Notes: generated by a model not told the origin, from the sequence alone. Shown: positions 1-10,469, counted from the stretch's first letter. The stretch: DNA of 64,000 bases from Aureliella helgolandensis (GCF_007752135.1 NZ_CP036298.1:1922001-1986000), one strand, 5' to 3'. Program-made: numbers and translations.

Positions 1-456
1 GCCGGAGTCTGGCAAGTCGCAATTGAACGGGGAAGTTTCGGCTGACTTGTATTTAGCCGGCAACAAATTTACTGGTTCTCTCCCTGGCGGCGGCGCTTGG
101 TTCATCATTTCCCTTTCGATCTTTCGCATGTCATCCGCGCTCATCTCCGCGGTAGTCTTTGGCACCGTAGATTCCTGAGTCTTGGTGACCGTGACTTTAT
201 AGCGGCCGGGCATGGCCCCATCGCCGGCTGCGAGGGTGGTGGCATGAAATCTACCGGATGCATCGCTGACCCCCGAGGCCGCGCGCTGGCCGGCCTGGGG
301 AACGAAGGTCACAGTAGCCCCTGCGAGCGGTTCGCCTTTGTAGGTTACTTGGCCACCGGCTTCTACCGTGCCAAGCGCATTGCCACCACACCCGCTACTG
401 AATCCAATTAAGAGCAATCCTACGCTTGCTGGCCACCACCCTATTCTTGCACTCAT
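1..456 (-). CDS. Carboxypeptidase-regulatory-like lipoprotein, 3'-truncated by the window edge
   Basis: Reads open from an ATG at 456 down to the first base, so the C-terminus is missing. The N-terminus is a lipoprotein signal (hydrophobic stretch GLLLIGFSSGCG, lipidated Cys about residue 23). It is followed by a beta-sandwich signature typical of small planctomycete lipoproteins (VTYKGEPLAGATVTFVP, later ASGRFHATTLAAGDGAMPG and YKVTVTK). These carboxypeptidase-regulatory-like proteins are commonly encoded just downstream of DUF1559 genes, and here the gap to the upstream DUF1559 stop is about 124 bases. The role is unknown; it is presumably membrane-anchored on the periplasmic side. Family assignment is by motif recognition. 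Confidence 0.8.
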   Translation of the reverse strand, partial: MSARIGWWPASVGLLLIGFSSGCGGNALGTVEAGGQVTYKGEPLAGATVTFVPQAGQRAASGVSDASGRFHATTLAAGDGAMPGRYKVTVTKTQESTVPKTTAEMSADDMRKIEREMMNQAPPPGREPVNLLPAKYKSAETSPFNCDLPDSG

Positions 457-580
457 CCCTTAACACTCCCCGTCTTTCGCTGTCTCAACGTTCACCGAGC
501 CCAGTCCGAACGTCGGACTGCAGCGGAACATTTTTTCCAGTGTCTTGATGTAGCTTTCGGCTGCACATGCAGCCAAACAC

Positions 581-1651
581 TTAGTCTTGCAAAGACGATA
601 CCTCGCCGCCGCCTTTAGAGCCCAATGCGCCCCAGACGCCGTATGGACTCATTCCGGTACCTGGGTGCGTGAGACTTAAGTTGCCAGTATCGATCGACTG
701 ACTCATGAATCGTACCGAGCCATCTGCCAAAGCAAGATTTACGCCGCCGGTATGGTAGCTCTGTGTGGAATAGAATCCGGTTTGGCCGCGCCAATTGGCG
801 CAGGACGGTCCATTTGGAGGGAGAATTGTATTGAAACCCAGATTAGCCATGAGGCCTTGACACCATCCCTGGCCTCGCCAACCTTGCTCGCCAGTAGGAG
901 GGTTGTACCGCCCGTCGGGGCCAGCAAATGCCATGCAGTTCGTCGGCGGCGTGGTATTATTCATCGTCACACCGGACTTGATACCGCCTTTTATTAGGTT
1001 TGCCTGACTAAACGTAACGATCTCGCCCAAGAGCACTGTATTGCTAGTGCCGTCGGTGATCCCGGCTATCTTCGTGCCATTTTCTCGCCCAAAAATCCCT
1101 CGAGGTTGTGCGGGCGGTGACTGCTCAACGCTGTTGGCATCATCGCCTCCGCAGAATGCATAGTTCGTTTTCCCATACTCGAGGTTCCACATCGAAGGTG
1201 AACGTTGTCCGCTGGCAGGGTCGCTGGGGCAGAGCAAACTTGCCATCCTCGACGTGTAGGGACAAGCGCGGTCCGCCGCCGCTGACGGCCCGTAGGTTGG
1301 TTTCCAACCTCCTGCCGGCCATGCCCCTCCTTCGTATACCCCGGGAGTCCAAATCAAATTGTAAACATTACCTTGCTCAAAAAAACCAAGGATTCCGGTA
1401 AATCCTCCGCGTGTGTCATCACCCGGCAGCCACCTTGGGTAAGCCCTGGGCGCAAAAGTCTTGTACGTGTCGTGATAGTTGTGCAGTGACAATGCGGCTT
1501 GCTTTAAGTTGTTCGAGCACTGCATTCTGCGGGCCGCCTCGCGAGCCGCTTGCACTGCAGGCAATAGCAAACCTACCAATATCCCAATTATCGCAATTAC
1601 CACCAATAATTCGACGAGCGTGAAACCACTTGTTGACCGTCTTATCACCAT
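581..1651 (-). CDS. DUF1559 domain protein with prepilin-like N-terminus
   Basis: Type IV prepilin-like leader and helix ([19 protein letters not shown]) near residue 10, then [17 protein letters not shown] and the C-terminal signature [16 protein letters not shown] that defines DUF1559. About 356 residues. The ATG at 1651 is preferred because a GGGAG ribosome site lies 7 bases upstream; the open frame extends 36 bases further but adds nothing family-like. DUF1559 proteins are a large planctomycete family of presumed surface or pseudopilin-like proteins of unknown function. The downstream small lipoprotein (1-456) is a usual partner. One of four copies in the first 30 kb. Confidence 0.93.
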   Translation of the reverse strand: MVIRRSTSGFTLVELLVVIAIIGILVGLLLPAVQAAREAARRMQCSNNLKQAALSLHNYHDTYKTFAPRAYPRWLPGDDTRGGFTGILGFFEQGNVYNLIWTPGVYEGGAWPAGGWKPTYGPSAAADRACPYTSRMASLLCPSDPASGQRSPSMWNLEYGKTNYAFCGGDDANSVEQSPPAQPRGIFGRENGTKIAGITDGTSNTVLLGEIVTFSQANLIKGGIKSGVTMNNTTPPTNCMAFAGPDGRYNPPTGEQGWRGQGWCQGLMANLGFNTILPPNGPSCANWRGQTGFYSTQSYHTGGVNLALADGSVRFMSQSIDTGNLSLTHPGTGMSPYGVWGALGSKGGGEVSSLQD

Positions 1652-2070
1652 CTTCAGCTCCCAATAAAAAACAACTGAATACCTCAACCTAGGAAGTTTA
1701 AAAACGCCTATGTGTTATCTCCTCCTGCTCGAACGATTTAACGATCGTTTTTCGAATAATTACGCAACCCCTCCCGTTAACGAGGGCTTAGCGGTGCCTG
1801 GGGTGACGCAAGCGTCAATGGGATTCCAGGCTCTGTTGGCCTCGTGTCGCTGTAGTAGAGACGGATTGGCTAGCATGTAGCCCGCTCGCCCTTGCCGAGA
1901 AGTTGGAGATTGGAGTAGCGGCAGTCAAGATTTCGGGAAGATGGCCGGAGTCGGGAAGTGGCCTTCGGCGTTGGTTGCTGAAGAGGAATTGCTTCCGAGG
2001 CAATTGCATCATCGGACGTCGCTTTACGGTTCGAACTTTCCTTCACGCTGAGGTCTATTAATTCGCCTCG
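1652..2070. other. Intergenic stretch between DUF1559 gene and IS element
   Basis: No convincing gene. It contains the DUF1559 ribosome site and presumably its promoter next to 1652, and the 3' flank of the ISL3 transposase. Terminal inverted repeats of the element could not be fixed by eye. The open frames here have no recognisable protein features. Confidence 0.5.
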
Positions 2071-3309
2071 TCAACAGAATTGGTGGGCGAGTTCGTGCTC
2101 GGGGAGCTTGGCTAGCTCATGATATAAAACGGTTTTATAGACTTTAGTTGTTTTGAATCCATAGGATTTTCTGAGTGCGACTTTGGCTTTAGTGTTCATG
2201 CCTTCGACACTGCTGTTGGATAGCTCACCTTTGGCGGCGAACCAGTTCAGCAACAAGCCTCGGTGGCGACGTAGTGTGCCAGCCATTTCCTTCATCGGCG
2301 CAAGCTGACTACGCATTGCACGTGTACACCAAGCATCGAGGAATCTGCCAGCCCAGTAGTCGCTGCGGTAGTTCCAGAACCGCTGAAAATCTTCTTTCAT
2401 CAAGTAGGCTCGCATCGTCCGCAGATTGTATTTCAGGAGTTCCCGGAGTGTAGTCGTCTGCTTGGCAGTGCGATTCTCAGGACGCTTGAGCAAGCACCAA
2501 CGACTGTGCTTCAAAATCGGTTGGTAGCCATCTTGTTGCAACTGACGAGTCTCCTCGGCACGCACTTTATCGACCTTCTTGTTCATCGTCGCCATCACGT
2601 GGTAGCGGTGCAGAATATTCAGCGCCTGGGGCGCTCGCTTGGCGATCACGTTCAAGTAGGGCTTCCACATGTCGCTGCACACAAACTGCAGCCCGTGTAT
2701 GCTTCCTTGGAATAACTCAAAGAATTGATCCAGCGTCTTCTCCTCACGGTTCTCTCCAACCCATAATAGGCGGCGCATACCTGCATCGATTTGGTACACC
2801 AATGTCAAGTAACGATGACCTCGCCGCGAAGCGATTTCATCAACGCCAATTGCAGTAAACTGGGGCTTTTCTCGATGAATGAGCCCCCAGCTCACAGCAT
2901 GGTGGACGCTGCGGTAAACTCGGTTCCAACTCGTACCAAAAATCCGCGCCGTCTCGCTCCAAGACAGACGCCGAGCCCAAGTGCTCAAAAACCACTTGTA
3001 AGCGGTCGTCATCCGTTCCTTGCCGCTGGACCACTCCAAATACTCGGTCTTCACACCACAGTCCGGGCAATCAACCCGCCGCATCGCGTACACGAAAAAT
3101 ACAGCCATCCCCAGGATAGGAACAAACTCAAATTCTCTCGGTGATCGCGTATTGTAGATCGGCCCAAGCCTGCGGCACTTACCGCACCGTGGACGACTGT
3201 TTTTACGGGGTTTGACTTCAACCAGCAAACGATCTTGCGAAAAAGTTGCCTTGCCGCACACAAACCGCTTGAGTCGATAGCGATGATTTAGGATAGTCTT
3301 TAGCTGCAT
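2071..3309 (-). mobile_element. ISL3 family transposase (intact)
   Basis: About 412 residues from the ATG at 3309. The frame is open for 27 more codons upstream but those look non-family. Features: N-terminal Cys-rich zinc-ribbon-like segment (CGKCRRLGP, then CPDCGVKTEY), a helix-turn-helix region (SWSETARIFGTSWNRVY), and the ISL3 DDE core with Asp in TAIGVDEIASRRGHRYLT, Asp in FVCSDMWKPYL and Glu in NSSVEGMNTKAKVALRK. Length and motif order fit the family. The frame is uninterrupted, so the enzyme may be active. The left and right element ends were not resolved. It lies between a DUF1559 gene and an aldehyde dehydrogenase, with no passenger gene seen. Confidence 0.9.
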
Positions 3310-3382
3310 CTGGTGTGGGGGATTAGGTTGTTGGAGTTGATTTAAGCACCAAAACCAATACCTGATTTCTCCACCAGATGCA
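3305..3382. repeat. 11-bp inverted repeat flanking the transposase leader
   Basis: TGCATCTGGTG at 3305-3315 is matched by its exact reverse complement CACCAGATGCA at 3372-3382, with 56 bases between. The inner arm overlaps the transposase start codon. It could form a hairpin over the transposase leader or be an internal transposase-binding site; it is not proven to be the element terminus. Confidence 0.45.
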
Positions 3383-3756
3383 CCTTTCATTAATACAATT
3401 CGATCGACTTAGCCCCTTCCGCGGAGCCCGAGCGAAGGGCAAACCAACAGGCTCACCCACTCATTTCGTGGGACAGCCGAATAATTGGAGCACCTGAACG
3501 ATACTTCGATTTTTTGACGCCCAGGACGGCCTCGGTCACGCCCTCCTGTGCGCGCTGGCCAAATCATGATTGTCATCCAAGTGCCTGCGAAATGCACGAA
3601 CCACCCCGGGGCTTCATTGTTGGACTTCGACCTAAGTCGGTTTGTCCAACGGAAGTAGTTTTTGGGTTGATCGCGAAATCGGCACCGTTGCGGGCTTAAG
3701 CTGTACCGGTGACGAAAAAGAGCCTCGTCAACTGAGATTCAATGTCGCATCAAGGA
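3383..3756. other. Intergenic stretch upstream of the IS, downstream of the aldehyde dehydrogenase
   Basis: Nothing coding is supported. It separates the transposase leader from the aldehyde dehydrogenase stop at 3757. No terminator hairpin with a T-run was recognised. Confidence 0.4.
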
Positions 3757-5184
3757 TCACCGCATGGCCAGCCGAAGGAGCAAGTGAATCATTGTTTTCT
3801 TGCTGCGGTCAAAAGGGGCTTTGAACAGCGAGGTGCTAGCGACCGCCCGCTGCACCATCACACCACGTTTCTTGGAAAACGTGACGAACCCGTCATGGCC
3901 GTGGTACTGCCCCATGCCGCTGGCCCCCACGCCGCCGAAGGGTAAATGGTGCTGGCCCAAATGAAACATGCAGTCGTTCACCGTGACGCCGCCTGAGAAC
4001 GTGTGGTCGAGCAAATGCTTCACGCGGCTTCTATTTTGATCGAAATAGTACAGGGCGAGTGGCTTGGGATGGTCGTTGACATAGGCAATCGCGTGATCGA
4101 TCGTTTTGTAAGTCAGCACCGGCAGCATGGGCCCAAAAATCTCTTCTTGCATCACCAGCATTTCGTCAGTGGCGGAAAAGATCAGGGTTGGCGGAAAGAC
4201 TTTGTTTTCGGGCGTTCCTCTTTCCTGGGCCGACGCGAGCACCACCAACCGTCCGCCCTTGGCACGCGCATCGTCCGCGTAAGACTTCAAACGCCGATAA
4301 CGGTCGCGACTGACGATCCGAGTGTAATCGGGATTGTCGACTAATCGTGGATAGAGTTTGGCCACATCTCGACGGACTTGGTCCTCCAGTGCAGCCTCTT
4401 GTCCCTCTCGTATAAACAGGTAATCCGGAGCGACGCACGTTTGACCTGCGTTGTAAAGTTTTCCCGTCATCAGTCGGGGCACCGCTCGCGACAGTGGATA
4501 ACTTTCGTGAAGGATCGCCGGCGACTTGCCACCGAGTTCCAAAGTCACCGGCGTCAAATTCTCGGCGGCGGCTCGCATGATGATCTTTCCGACTCGAGTC
4601 GAGCCAGTGAAAAACAGGTGGTCAAAAGGCAGACTCGAAAATCGTGCCGACATCTTGGTGTCACCGGTCACGCACGTGACGTATTCGGGAGCAAACGTTT
4701 CGGCGATGATCTGTCGGATCAATTCGGCCGAACGTGGAGTGACTTCAGAGGGTTTGATCATGACATGATTGCCCGCGGCCATCGCTTCGACGACCGGTCC
4801 GAGCGAAAGCAGGAGTTGATAATTCCACGCCCCCATGACGCCCACGACTCCGAGCGGCTGGTACTGAACAAAGGCACGGCTGGGCATCAAATACCAACTG
4901 CTGCGAACCCGCTTCTGACGCATCCAGCCTTTCAGATGACTTCGCGTGTGGCGGATTTGTTCGTAAAGCGGAAACATTTCCAATGCCAAGGTCTCTTCCG
5001 GAGATCGGCCACCGAAGTCTTCCGAGATTGCCCGCACCAGTTCGTTCTGTCGCTGGCGTAGCACTCGCCTCAATTCGGCCAAGGCCCACAGTCGCTTGCG
5101 ATAATCGGGAACCTGGCGCCTGAATTCTGCTTGCTGGGCTAGCAGCAAGCGTTGCAGTTGGCACATCGATTTCGGATCGTTCAT
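3757..5184 (-). CDS. Aldehyde dehydrogenase family protein (ALDH3/coniferyl-aldehyde type)
   Basis: 475 residues, the usual length of compact class-3 aldehyde dehydrogenases, which oxidise aldehydes to acids with NAD(P). Visible motifs: cofactor-side VMIKPSEVTPRSAELI, FTGSTRVGK, the catalytic Glu motif TLELGGKSPAIL at about residue 210-222, and the catalytic Cys in NAGQTCVAPDYLF at about 243. EEIFGPMLPVLTY and PFGGVGASGMGQYHG follow near the C-terminus. It starts 16 bases after the stop of the GMC oxidoreductase, so the two are probably one operon in which an alcohol or sterol is oxidised and the resulting aldehyde cleared. The substrate cannot be told from sequence. Confidence 0.92.
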   Translation of the reverse strand: MNDPKSMCQLQRLLLAQQAEFRRQVPDYRKRLWALAELRRVLRQRQNELVRAISEDFGGRSPEETLALEMFPLYEQIRHTRSHLKGWMRQKRVRSSWYLMPSRAFVQYQPLGVVGVMGAWNYQLLLSLGPVVEAMAAGNHVMIKPSEVTPRSAELIRQIIAETFAPEYVTCVTGDTKMSARFSSLPFDHLFFTGSTRVGKIIMRAAAENLTPVTLELGGKSPAILHESYPLSRAVPRLMTGKLYNAGQTCVAPDYLFIREGQEAALEDQVRRDVAKLYPRLVDNPDYTRIVSRDRYRRLKSYADDARAKGGRLVVLASAQERGTPENKVFPPTLIFSATDEMLVMQEEIFGPMLPVLTYKTIDHAIAYVNDHPKPLALYYFDQNRSRVKHLLDHTFSGGVTVNDCMFHLGQHHLPFGGVGASGMGQYHGHDGFVTFSKKRGVMVQRAVASTSLFKAPFDRSKKTMIHLLLRLAMR

Positions 5185-5200
5185 GTTTTAAAGCCCGTGT

Positions 5201-7030
5201 TTACACTGTCTCGGAAGACTTTCCGTCAGCGGGCGTTGCCAAGGAATCTCCAGCGGTTGGCAATCGCAGGGCCGCCGGCGCGCCCGCTGGCACGATGGGG
5301 TTCCTCGGATAGATCGCTGGCAATCGTCGGTAAGCTTCGTTCATGGCCGGTCGTGGATCTTCGTCGCCCAAGTTGGGCCACAATGACATCGCCCGCTCGG
5401 CCTGGGCCGTGATGGTCAACGAGGGGTTCACGCCAAGGTTGGCAGATACCGCCGCACCGTCGACCACGTGCAGACCGGGATAGCCGTAAACTCGTAAATA
5501 AGGATCGATCACTCCGCGTTGGATCGAATCGCCAATCGCGGCACCGCCGAGAAAGTGCGCAGTGATCGGAATATTGAAAACGTCGTTCCATCCTCCATAC
5601 GCGACGCCGCCGATGCGTTTGGCGATTCGCCGCACCACTTCATGCCCGATCGGGATCCACGTCGGGTTCGAAAGACCAGTGCCTTGCTTGCTCGTAAAGC
5701 GTCGCCCGAACCAACCGCGTTTTGTATAGCAGGTGATGGAGTTGTCATGGGTTTGCATTACCAAAGCGATCATCGTCTGTTGCGACCATTTTTTCAAACT
5801 CAAGTTGCGCAACACTCTGGCCGGGTGTCGCAGCAGCTCAAACAACCAATTTGCCAGCGGCCATCGCGCACCTCCTTTGGCAAGCGCCGTCGTCAGCAGA
5901 CCCATGGCATTGCTCCCCTTACCATATCGTACCGGCTCGACATGCGTTTGCGGATCAGGATGAAATGAAGACGAGATCGCGACGCCGCGGGAAAAGTCTT
6001 GATCGGTGTCAAAGCTGCGTGCGCCCAAGATCGCCTCGGAATTGGTCCGCGTCAGTAAGCCCAACCGCAATGATAGATCGGGCAGGTGACCTTCGTCACG
6101 CATTCGATGCAACAACTTTTGTGTGCCCATCGTTCCGGCAGCCAATACGACTTGAGGGGCGATAAAAGTGCGACGTTTGGGCTTGCCCAAGCATCCCAAC
6201 AGCCCGTCACTTGGCACGGTGTCGATGGCGTAACGACCATCGTCCAGCGGCCGAATTGTGGTGACGGTGGTCAACGGGTAAACCATGGCCCCGCCGAGTT
6301 CTGCCAAGAACAGGTAATTTTTCAGCAGCGTGTTTTTCGCGTTGTGTCGGCAACCCGTCAGGCATTCTCCGCATTCGGTGCAACCGCTTCGGGGCGGACC
6401 GATGCCGCCGAAAAAAGGATCTTCAGTCTCCACCCCAGGCTTGCCAAAAAATACGCCCACTGGTGTCGGTCGAAAGCTGTCCTCCACTCCCATCTCTTTG
6501 GCCACAGCGCGTATGACCTGATCCGCAGGCGACGTGCTTGGTGCCGATACGACTCCCAGCATACGACTGGCCAGATCATAAAATGGCGCCAACTCGGTTT
6601 GCCAATCGGTGATATCGGCCCATTGGGGATCGGCGAAGAACGCCGGAGGAGGAACGTAGAGTGTATTTCCATAAACCAACGATCCGCCGCCCACACCGGC
6701 GCCGGAAAGGATCATGACGTTCTTAAGCAGCGAGATGCGTTGGATGCCGAAGCATCGCAGCAACGGAGCCCATAAAAACGCGCGTAAGTCCCAAGAAGTT
6801 GTTGGCAAACTCTGCTCATCGAATCGGCGACCTGCCTCGAGTATTGCCACGCGGTATCCTTTCTCGGTCAAACGGAGCGCCGCGGTGCTGCCCCCAAACC
6901 CGCTGCCGATGACGACAACGTCAACCACCTCGTCGCCGTTGCTCTGCCCAACCATGGCTTTGCGAGGGGCCTCGGGGGCGCTCGGTCCCATGTCGGCGTC
7001 ATCAGCCGACGTGTGTGATGTTGATTCCAT
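5201..7030 (-). CDS. GMC-family FAD oxidoreductase (cholesterol-oxidase-like)
   Basis: 609 residues. The N-terminal Rossmann motif VVVIGSGFGGSTAALRL binds FAD, and LILSGAGVGGGSLVYGNTL-type sequence fits the GMC family. A Cys cluster GCTECGECLTGCRHNAK near residue 215 is found in a GMC subgroup related to cholesterol oxidases and may bind an Fe-S cluster or be structural. The C-terminal FAD-contact block VVDGAAVSANLGVNPSLTIT is present. No signal peptide is evident. It is the first gene of a likely two-gene operon with the aldehyde dehydrogenase. The predicted reaction is oxidation of an alcohol or sterol hydroxyl; the substrate is unknown. No clear Shine-Dalgarno precedes the ATG. Confidence 0.9.
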   Translation of the reverse strand: MESTSHTSADDADMGPSAPEAPRKAMVGQSNGDEVVDVVVIGSGFGGSTAALRLTEKGYRVAILEAGRRFDEQSLPTTSWDLRAFLWAPLLRCFGIQRISLLKNVMILSGAGVGGGSLVYGNTLYVPPPAFFADPQWADITDWQTELAPFYDLASRMLGVVSAPSTSPADQVIRAVAKEMGVEDSFRPTPVGVFFGKPGVETEDPFFGGIGPPRSGCTECGECLTGCRHNAKNTLLKNYLFLAELGGAMVYPLTTVTTIRPLDDGRYAIDTVPSDGLLGCLGKPKRRTFIAPQVVLAAGTMGTQKLLHRMRDEGHLPDLSLRLGLLTRTNSEAILGARSFDTDQDFSRGVAISSSFHPDPQTHVEPVRYGKGSNAMGLLTTALAKGGARWPLANWLFELLRHPARVLRNLSLKKWSQQTMIALVMQTHDNSITCYTKRGWFGRRFTSKQGTGLSNPTWIPIGHEVVRRIAKRIGGVAYGGWNDVFNIPITAHFLGGAAIGDSIQRGVIDPYLRVYGYPGLHVVDGAAVSANLGVNPSLTITAQAERAMSLWPNLGDEDPRPAMNEAYRRLPAIYPRNPIVPAGAPAALRLPTAGDSLATPADGKSSETV

Positions 7031-8643
7031 GGAAGTTCTTTATCAGTCGTCAGCTCATCGTGGTTTGTCTCTAAAGTAACACTATCTGCCGCTCAGGGGG
7101 TGAAACTTGGGGGTAGAACAAATTTTTCGAGGGTGCTTTTTGGGCATGTTGCGGCAACATTGGTTTCAGTGATTATGCTCAACCCTATGCGATGGAAGTC
7201 CAAAGATGGCCCGAATGGCTCGTGCTATAGCGCTCGATCCGGCTGCGCTCAACGTCCTTCACGCCTTTTCTGGCGTGTTCAGACGTTGTCTCCTCCTAGG
7301 CGATGAGCTGAAGAAGCGTTGGCTTCTTGGATGACGAAGACACGTCCAAACCGTATGTGCTCTGGCTTGCTGGTGTTGAACAAAGCGACTGCTGGCGATC
7401 GGGCAAAGGCGGTGTCGTAGCTGTAGCAAGCCAGAGCTGCAACCGACGAAGAACGTACCGAGCCGCCGATCCCGCCGTGGAATCGCCGCGCGACACTCAG
7501 GCTATCGCAAGACGAAGCAACCGAGCGAATCAGCAACGCAGGCGACAATTGTTAGGAAGTAGTGGGAGGGGACTACGTAGACGTGATTTGCTTCAACGAA
7601 AATCCCTGTTTGGCGTCGAAAACCCGGAGCAAGCTGACCTTGGATAACAGCGACACCAGCTGGCTCTCGTGCGATGGACCGAGCTGAGGAACCAACACGA
7701 AGGCCACTTCGCTGTCGACGGGAACTGAACTCAGGAATTGTTTGAAGGCATTTAATCCACCTGCCAAGGCAACGACTCCGACGATCGAAAACCGAGCACT
7801 TTAAAGACGTCGGTGTTTCTCAAGATTTCCGCTCTCGTCATTTACAAGGGTACTGATTGGCTTTATGCACGAGGATAAAACGCTTGCTGGTCAATCGACG
7901 ATCGGGGGGGCAGGGGCTGCGTGAAGCAATTGGCCCCTTGCAGTAACCAACTCTATCCACCAAGTGCAGCCTTCGCGGGCCACCGCGAGCAGAATGGTTG
8001 AATCCGCCAAGCCCACCCGTGACCGAGATACCGTCTCGTCGCATGGCATTTGCTCGCTTGGACGGGTTGCTCCCGGTCGTCTCTGCGATGGCATCGCAGC
8101 GTACGCGGATATCATTTTGGCCTCGCAGAATCGTCGAATTCAGGCCCGACCGCAGTCGTTGTTCTTGCCCCATGTCGAACCGACCGAGAGCGTCATGTGC
8201 AGGTGACGATGCATGCCACGCCCACCTTTATCGTGAAGTGCAGCCAATTCGTCCTTTCAGTGGATCTGACCCGACGTTGTCGATTTGATAGCTCGTCATG
8301 GCGGTTTCGCACTCAAACGCCTCGAACCAAGCGAGCCATCGACCGCCATGGAGCGTCCTGCACCTGGATACGAGTCCGTTTCATCGTTGTTGCCGAGACT
8401 GATAGTGGCTGGAGCATCGCGGTGCACTTCGTCTAGCAGGCAATCTTGAGATTACTGCATGGGAAGTCTCTAGGCAACGCTTCAAGAAGATCGATTCTGC
8501 GAGGGGGGCGGGCGTTAATACCGTTCCAGACTGCATTTTCCGCAGCACCTCGGAGAGCTACTAATCGATTTATTCGTATTCAATGGCACAGACGCCAGAA
8601 CCCACCGATTACGAATAGTCGAAATGGATGTTAATTCCGCTCC
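7031..8643. other. Gene-poor 1.6-kb region with decayed sequence
   Basis: Between two divergently oriented genes (GMC oxidoreductase on minus, porin on plus). Apart from the CheB fragment at 7573-7800, frames here are short, overlap on both strands and lack family signatures. The promoters of both flanking genes must lie at its edges. It is best read as degraded accessory DNA. Confidence 0.5.
7573..7800 (-). pseudogene. Fragment of a CheB-type methylesterase domain
   Basis: Minus-strand frame between a stop at 7801-7803 and a stop at 7573. It reads ARFSIVGVVALAGGLNAFKQ, then FLSSVPVDSEVAFVLVPQLG and PSHESQLVSLLSKVS. This closely matches the start of CheB catalytic domains (PIVGIGASAGGLEAF..., AFVxVxHLxPxHES). 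Only about 55 codons remain and the match ends abruptly. The catalytic Ser of the S-A-G-G motif is Leu here, the second catalytic position (H of QHL) is Gln, and no complete start or receiver domain exists. It is a remnant of a chemotaxis-type CheB or CheB-CheR gene, not a functional protein. Confidence 0.6.
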
Positions 8644-10179
8644 GTGAGACGTAGGTCAAGGGAAATGCTAGCGAAACTAACTCAAGTAATGCTGGAGGTA
8701 TTCGCCGCGCTGACTACGGTGAGCGCTTCATACTGTTTAGCTCAAAATGTGGAAGCCTCCCCCTCCCTTACTGCATTGCAGCAGCAAATCGATTATCAGG
8801 CAGCGCAAATCGACGAATTGACGAAACTGCTCGGAGGCAAGCAGGCCGCGGCTGCATCACCATTTGGCGCAGCTCTGGGCAGGGAGGACAAGTCGCGTAT
8901 GCCTGGAAGCGTGCTGGGGGATCCGCTAATCTTGGAAAAGCCGACTGATGTGACCAGCGATAACAGTAGTAACGCTAGCGGGAGTCATCCGACGCTAAAC
9001 TTCTACGCAGACTACGATCGAGGGTTTGTAGTCCGGGCGTTCGATCCCCCAAAGCATCCCTTTGAGCTCAACGTCAGTGGCTGGATACAGTTTCGCCACC
9101 ACGCTTTTGACCGCGATGTAGCGTCGTGGACAGATAGCGCAGGGGGGACCAGGCTAGTACGAGACCGCAATGCGTTTGACATCGAACGCGGGCGCCTCGT
9201 GTTTTCCGGCTTTGCCGTTGATCAGCGACTCACCTACTTCCTTCAACTAGATGGGGATACGGACGGGGCGCATAGCGTCGACTTTTTTGACTACTGGTGG
9301 GGCTGGCAACTGACAGATTCGTTTCAGTTGCAGTTCGGGAAACGCAAAGTTTCTGCAAGCCGCCAGTGGCTATTGGGCGCTCGACGAACCCGATTCATCG
9401 ATCGCCCCATGGCCAATGACTTTTTCCGGCCAGATCGAACTGTCGGGATATTTGGAGTTGGAACGATTGGTGACAATGGCCACTATGAGTTAATGGTCGG
9501 CAACGGTTATCACACTGCGAATCTGCCGAACCTAATCACCGACGACCGATTCACATTCGCCGCGACCAACTATTTTGATTCTCGCGGCAACATTGGTGGT
9601 CAGATCGTGGACTTTGATTGCACGCGAAACCCGTTGGTGCGTTTCGGGCATTCCTTTGTCTATTCGCCAAACACGTCCGATGCAATTGGCATTCCCTTGG
9701 GAGAGGCCGACTTTCTCCGACTGTCCGATGGAACGCGTCTTACGCAGACGGGAGCACTTGCTGCCGGAGTAACTGTGTCTGAGTACGACATCGTTTTCTA
9801 CGGCCTCGACGCCATCTTCAAATGGCGAGGGTGGAGCTTCGATTCAGAAGTCTTCATGCGTTGGATCGATAACATCATTGCGGACGCACCGCTGCCCGAT
9901 GATAGCCTGGAACAGTATGGCTTTTACACGGAAGGTGGCTACTTCTTGATCCCCAAGAAACTCGACGTCAATGCCCGCTACTCGCAAGTGAAAGGCGAGC
10001 AGGGAACGGCATCTGAGTATGCAGCAGGATTCAATTGGTATCCGCTTGGCAAGCCGCAGCTGAAGGCATCCTTTGACGTTACGGTATTGGACGGTAGTCC
10101 GCTTCAAAACACCGCGAGCGACATATTGGTAGGTGACGATGGAATACTGTTCCGAAGTCAGCTTCAGGCCGAATTTTGA
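8644..10179 (+). CDS. Phosphate-selective-type porin (OprO/OprP family)
   Basis: 511 residues. Signal-peptide-like N-terminus ending near SYCLAQ, a short coiled coil (LTALQQQIDYQAAQIDELTK) at about 40-60, then a beta-barrel porin region rich in alternating aromatic strands (WIQFRHHAFDRD, LTYFLQLDGDTDG, QLQFGKRKVSASRQWLLGA). It ends in a Phe (LFRSQLQAEF), as outer-membrane barrels do. Such porins pass phosphate or other anions, and planctomycete versions are often of unknown selectivity. The first start is a GTG at 8644. An ATG at 8665 is in frame but a purine-rich stretch lies only 2 bases before it, so the exact start is uncertain. Monocistronic. Confidence 0.85.
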   Translation: MRRRSREMLAKLTQVMLEVFAALTTVSASYCLAQNVEASPSLTALQQQIDYQAAQIDELTKLLGGKQAAAASPFGAALGREDKSRMPGSVLGDPLILEKPTDVTSDNSSNASGSHPTLNFYADYDRGFVVRAFDPPKHPFELNVSGWIQFRHHAFDRDVASWTDSAGGTRLVRDRNAFDIERGRLVFSGFAVDQRLTYFLQLDGDTDGAHSVDFFDYWWGWQLTDSFQLQFGKRKVSASRQWLLGARRTRFIDRPMANDFFRPDRTVGIFGVGTIGDNGHYELMVGNGYHTANLPNLITDDRFTFAATNYFDSRGNIGGQIVDFDCTRNPLVRFGHSFVYSPNTSDAIGIPLGEADFLRLSDGTRLTQTGALAAGVTVSEYDIVFYGLDAIFKWRGWSFDSEVFMRWIDNIIADAPLPDDSLEQYGFYTEGGYFLIPKKLDVNARYSQVKGEQGTASEYAAGFNWYPLGKPQLKASFDVTVLDGSPLQNTASDILVGDDGILFRSQLQAEF

Positions 10180-10369
10180 TCCGTACCACGAGGTGAGTTT
10201 CCTTCACACGCTCCTGGGGTGAGTTCTCACCAGCGCAGTGTTGTGGCGGATCAGTCCGCAGGGGAGGCCGCCTTCCGTCCCCGCGGTTCTTGATATGTCG
10301 TTTGCGTTTTCGAATCAAATCTGCTTTAATCGTCTTCACTCGAAATCTCCATCGTGGTTAGCGAGCGGC

Positions 10370-10398
10370 TTGTTGGGCTGGTGAAAAAAGACCAACAA
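10370..10398. terminator. Possible hairpin between convergent genes
   Basis: TTGTTGG at 10370-10376 pairs with CCAACAA at 10392-10398 around a 15-base A-rich loop, in the 290-base gap between the convergent porin and lipoprotein genes. A run of seven T follows about 18 bases later on the plus strand. The distance makes it a weak rho-independent terminator candidate. Confidence 0.3.
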
Positions 10399-10469
10399 AC
10401 TGCAGGATATTTCGAGTTTTTTTATGCGCAAATGCTCCGCCAAGCAAGTGGAGTACGCTTGTTTAAGGA

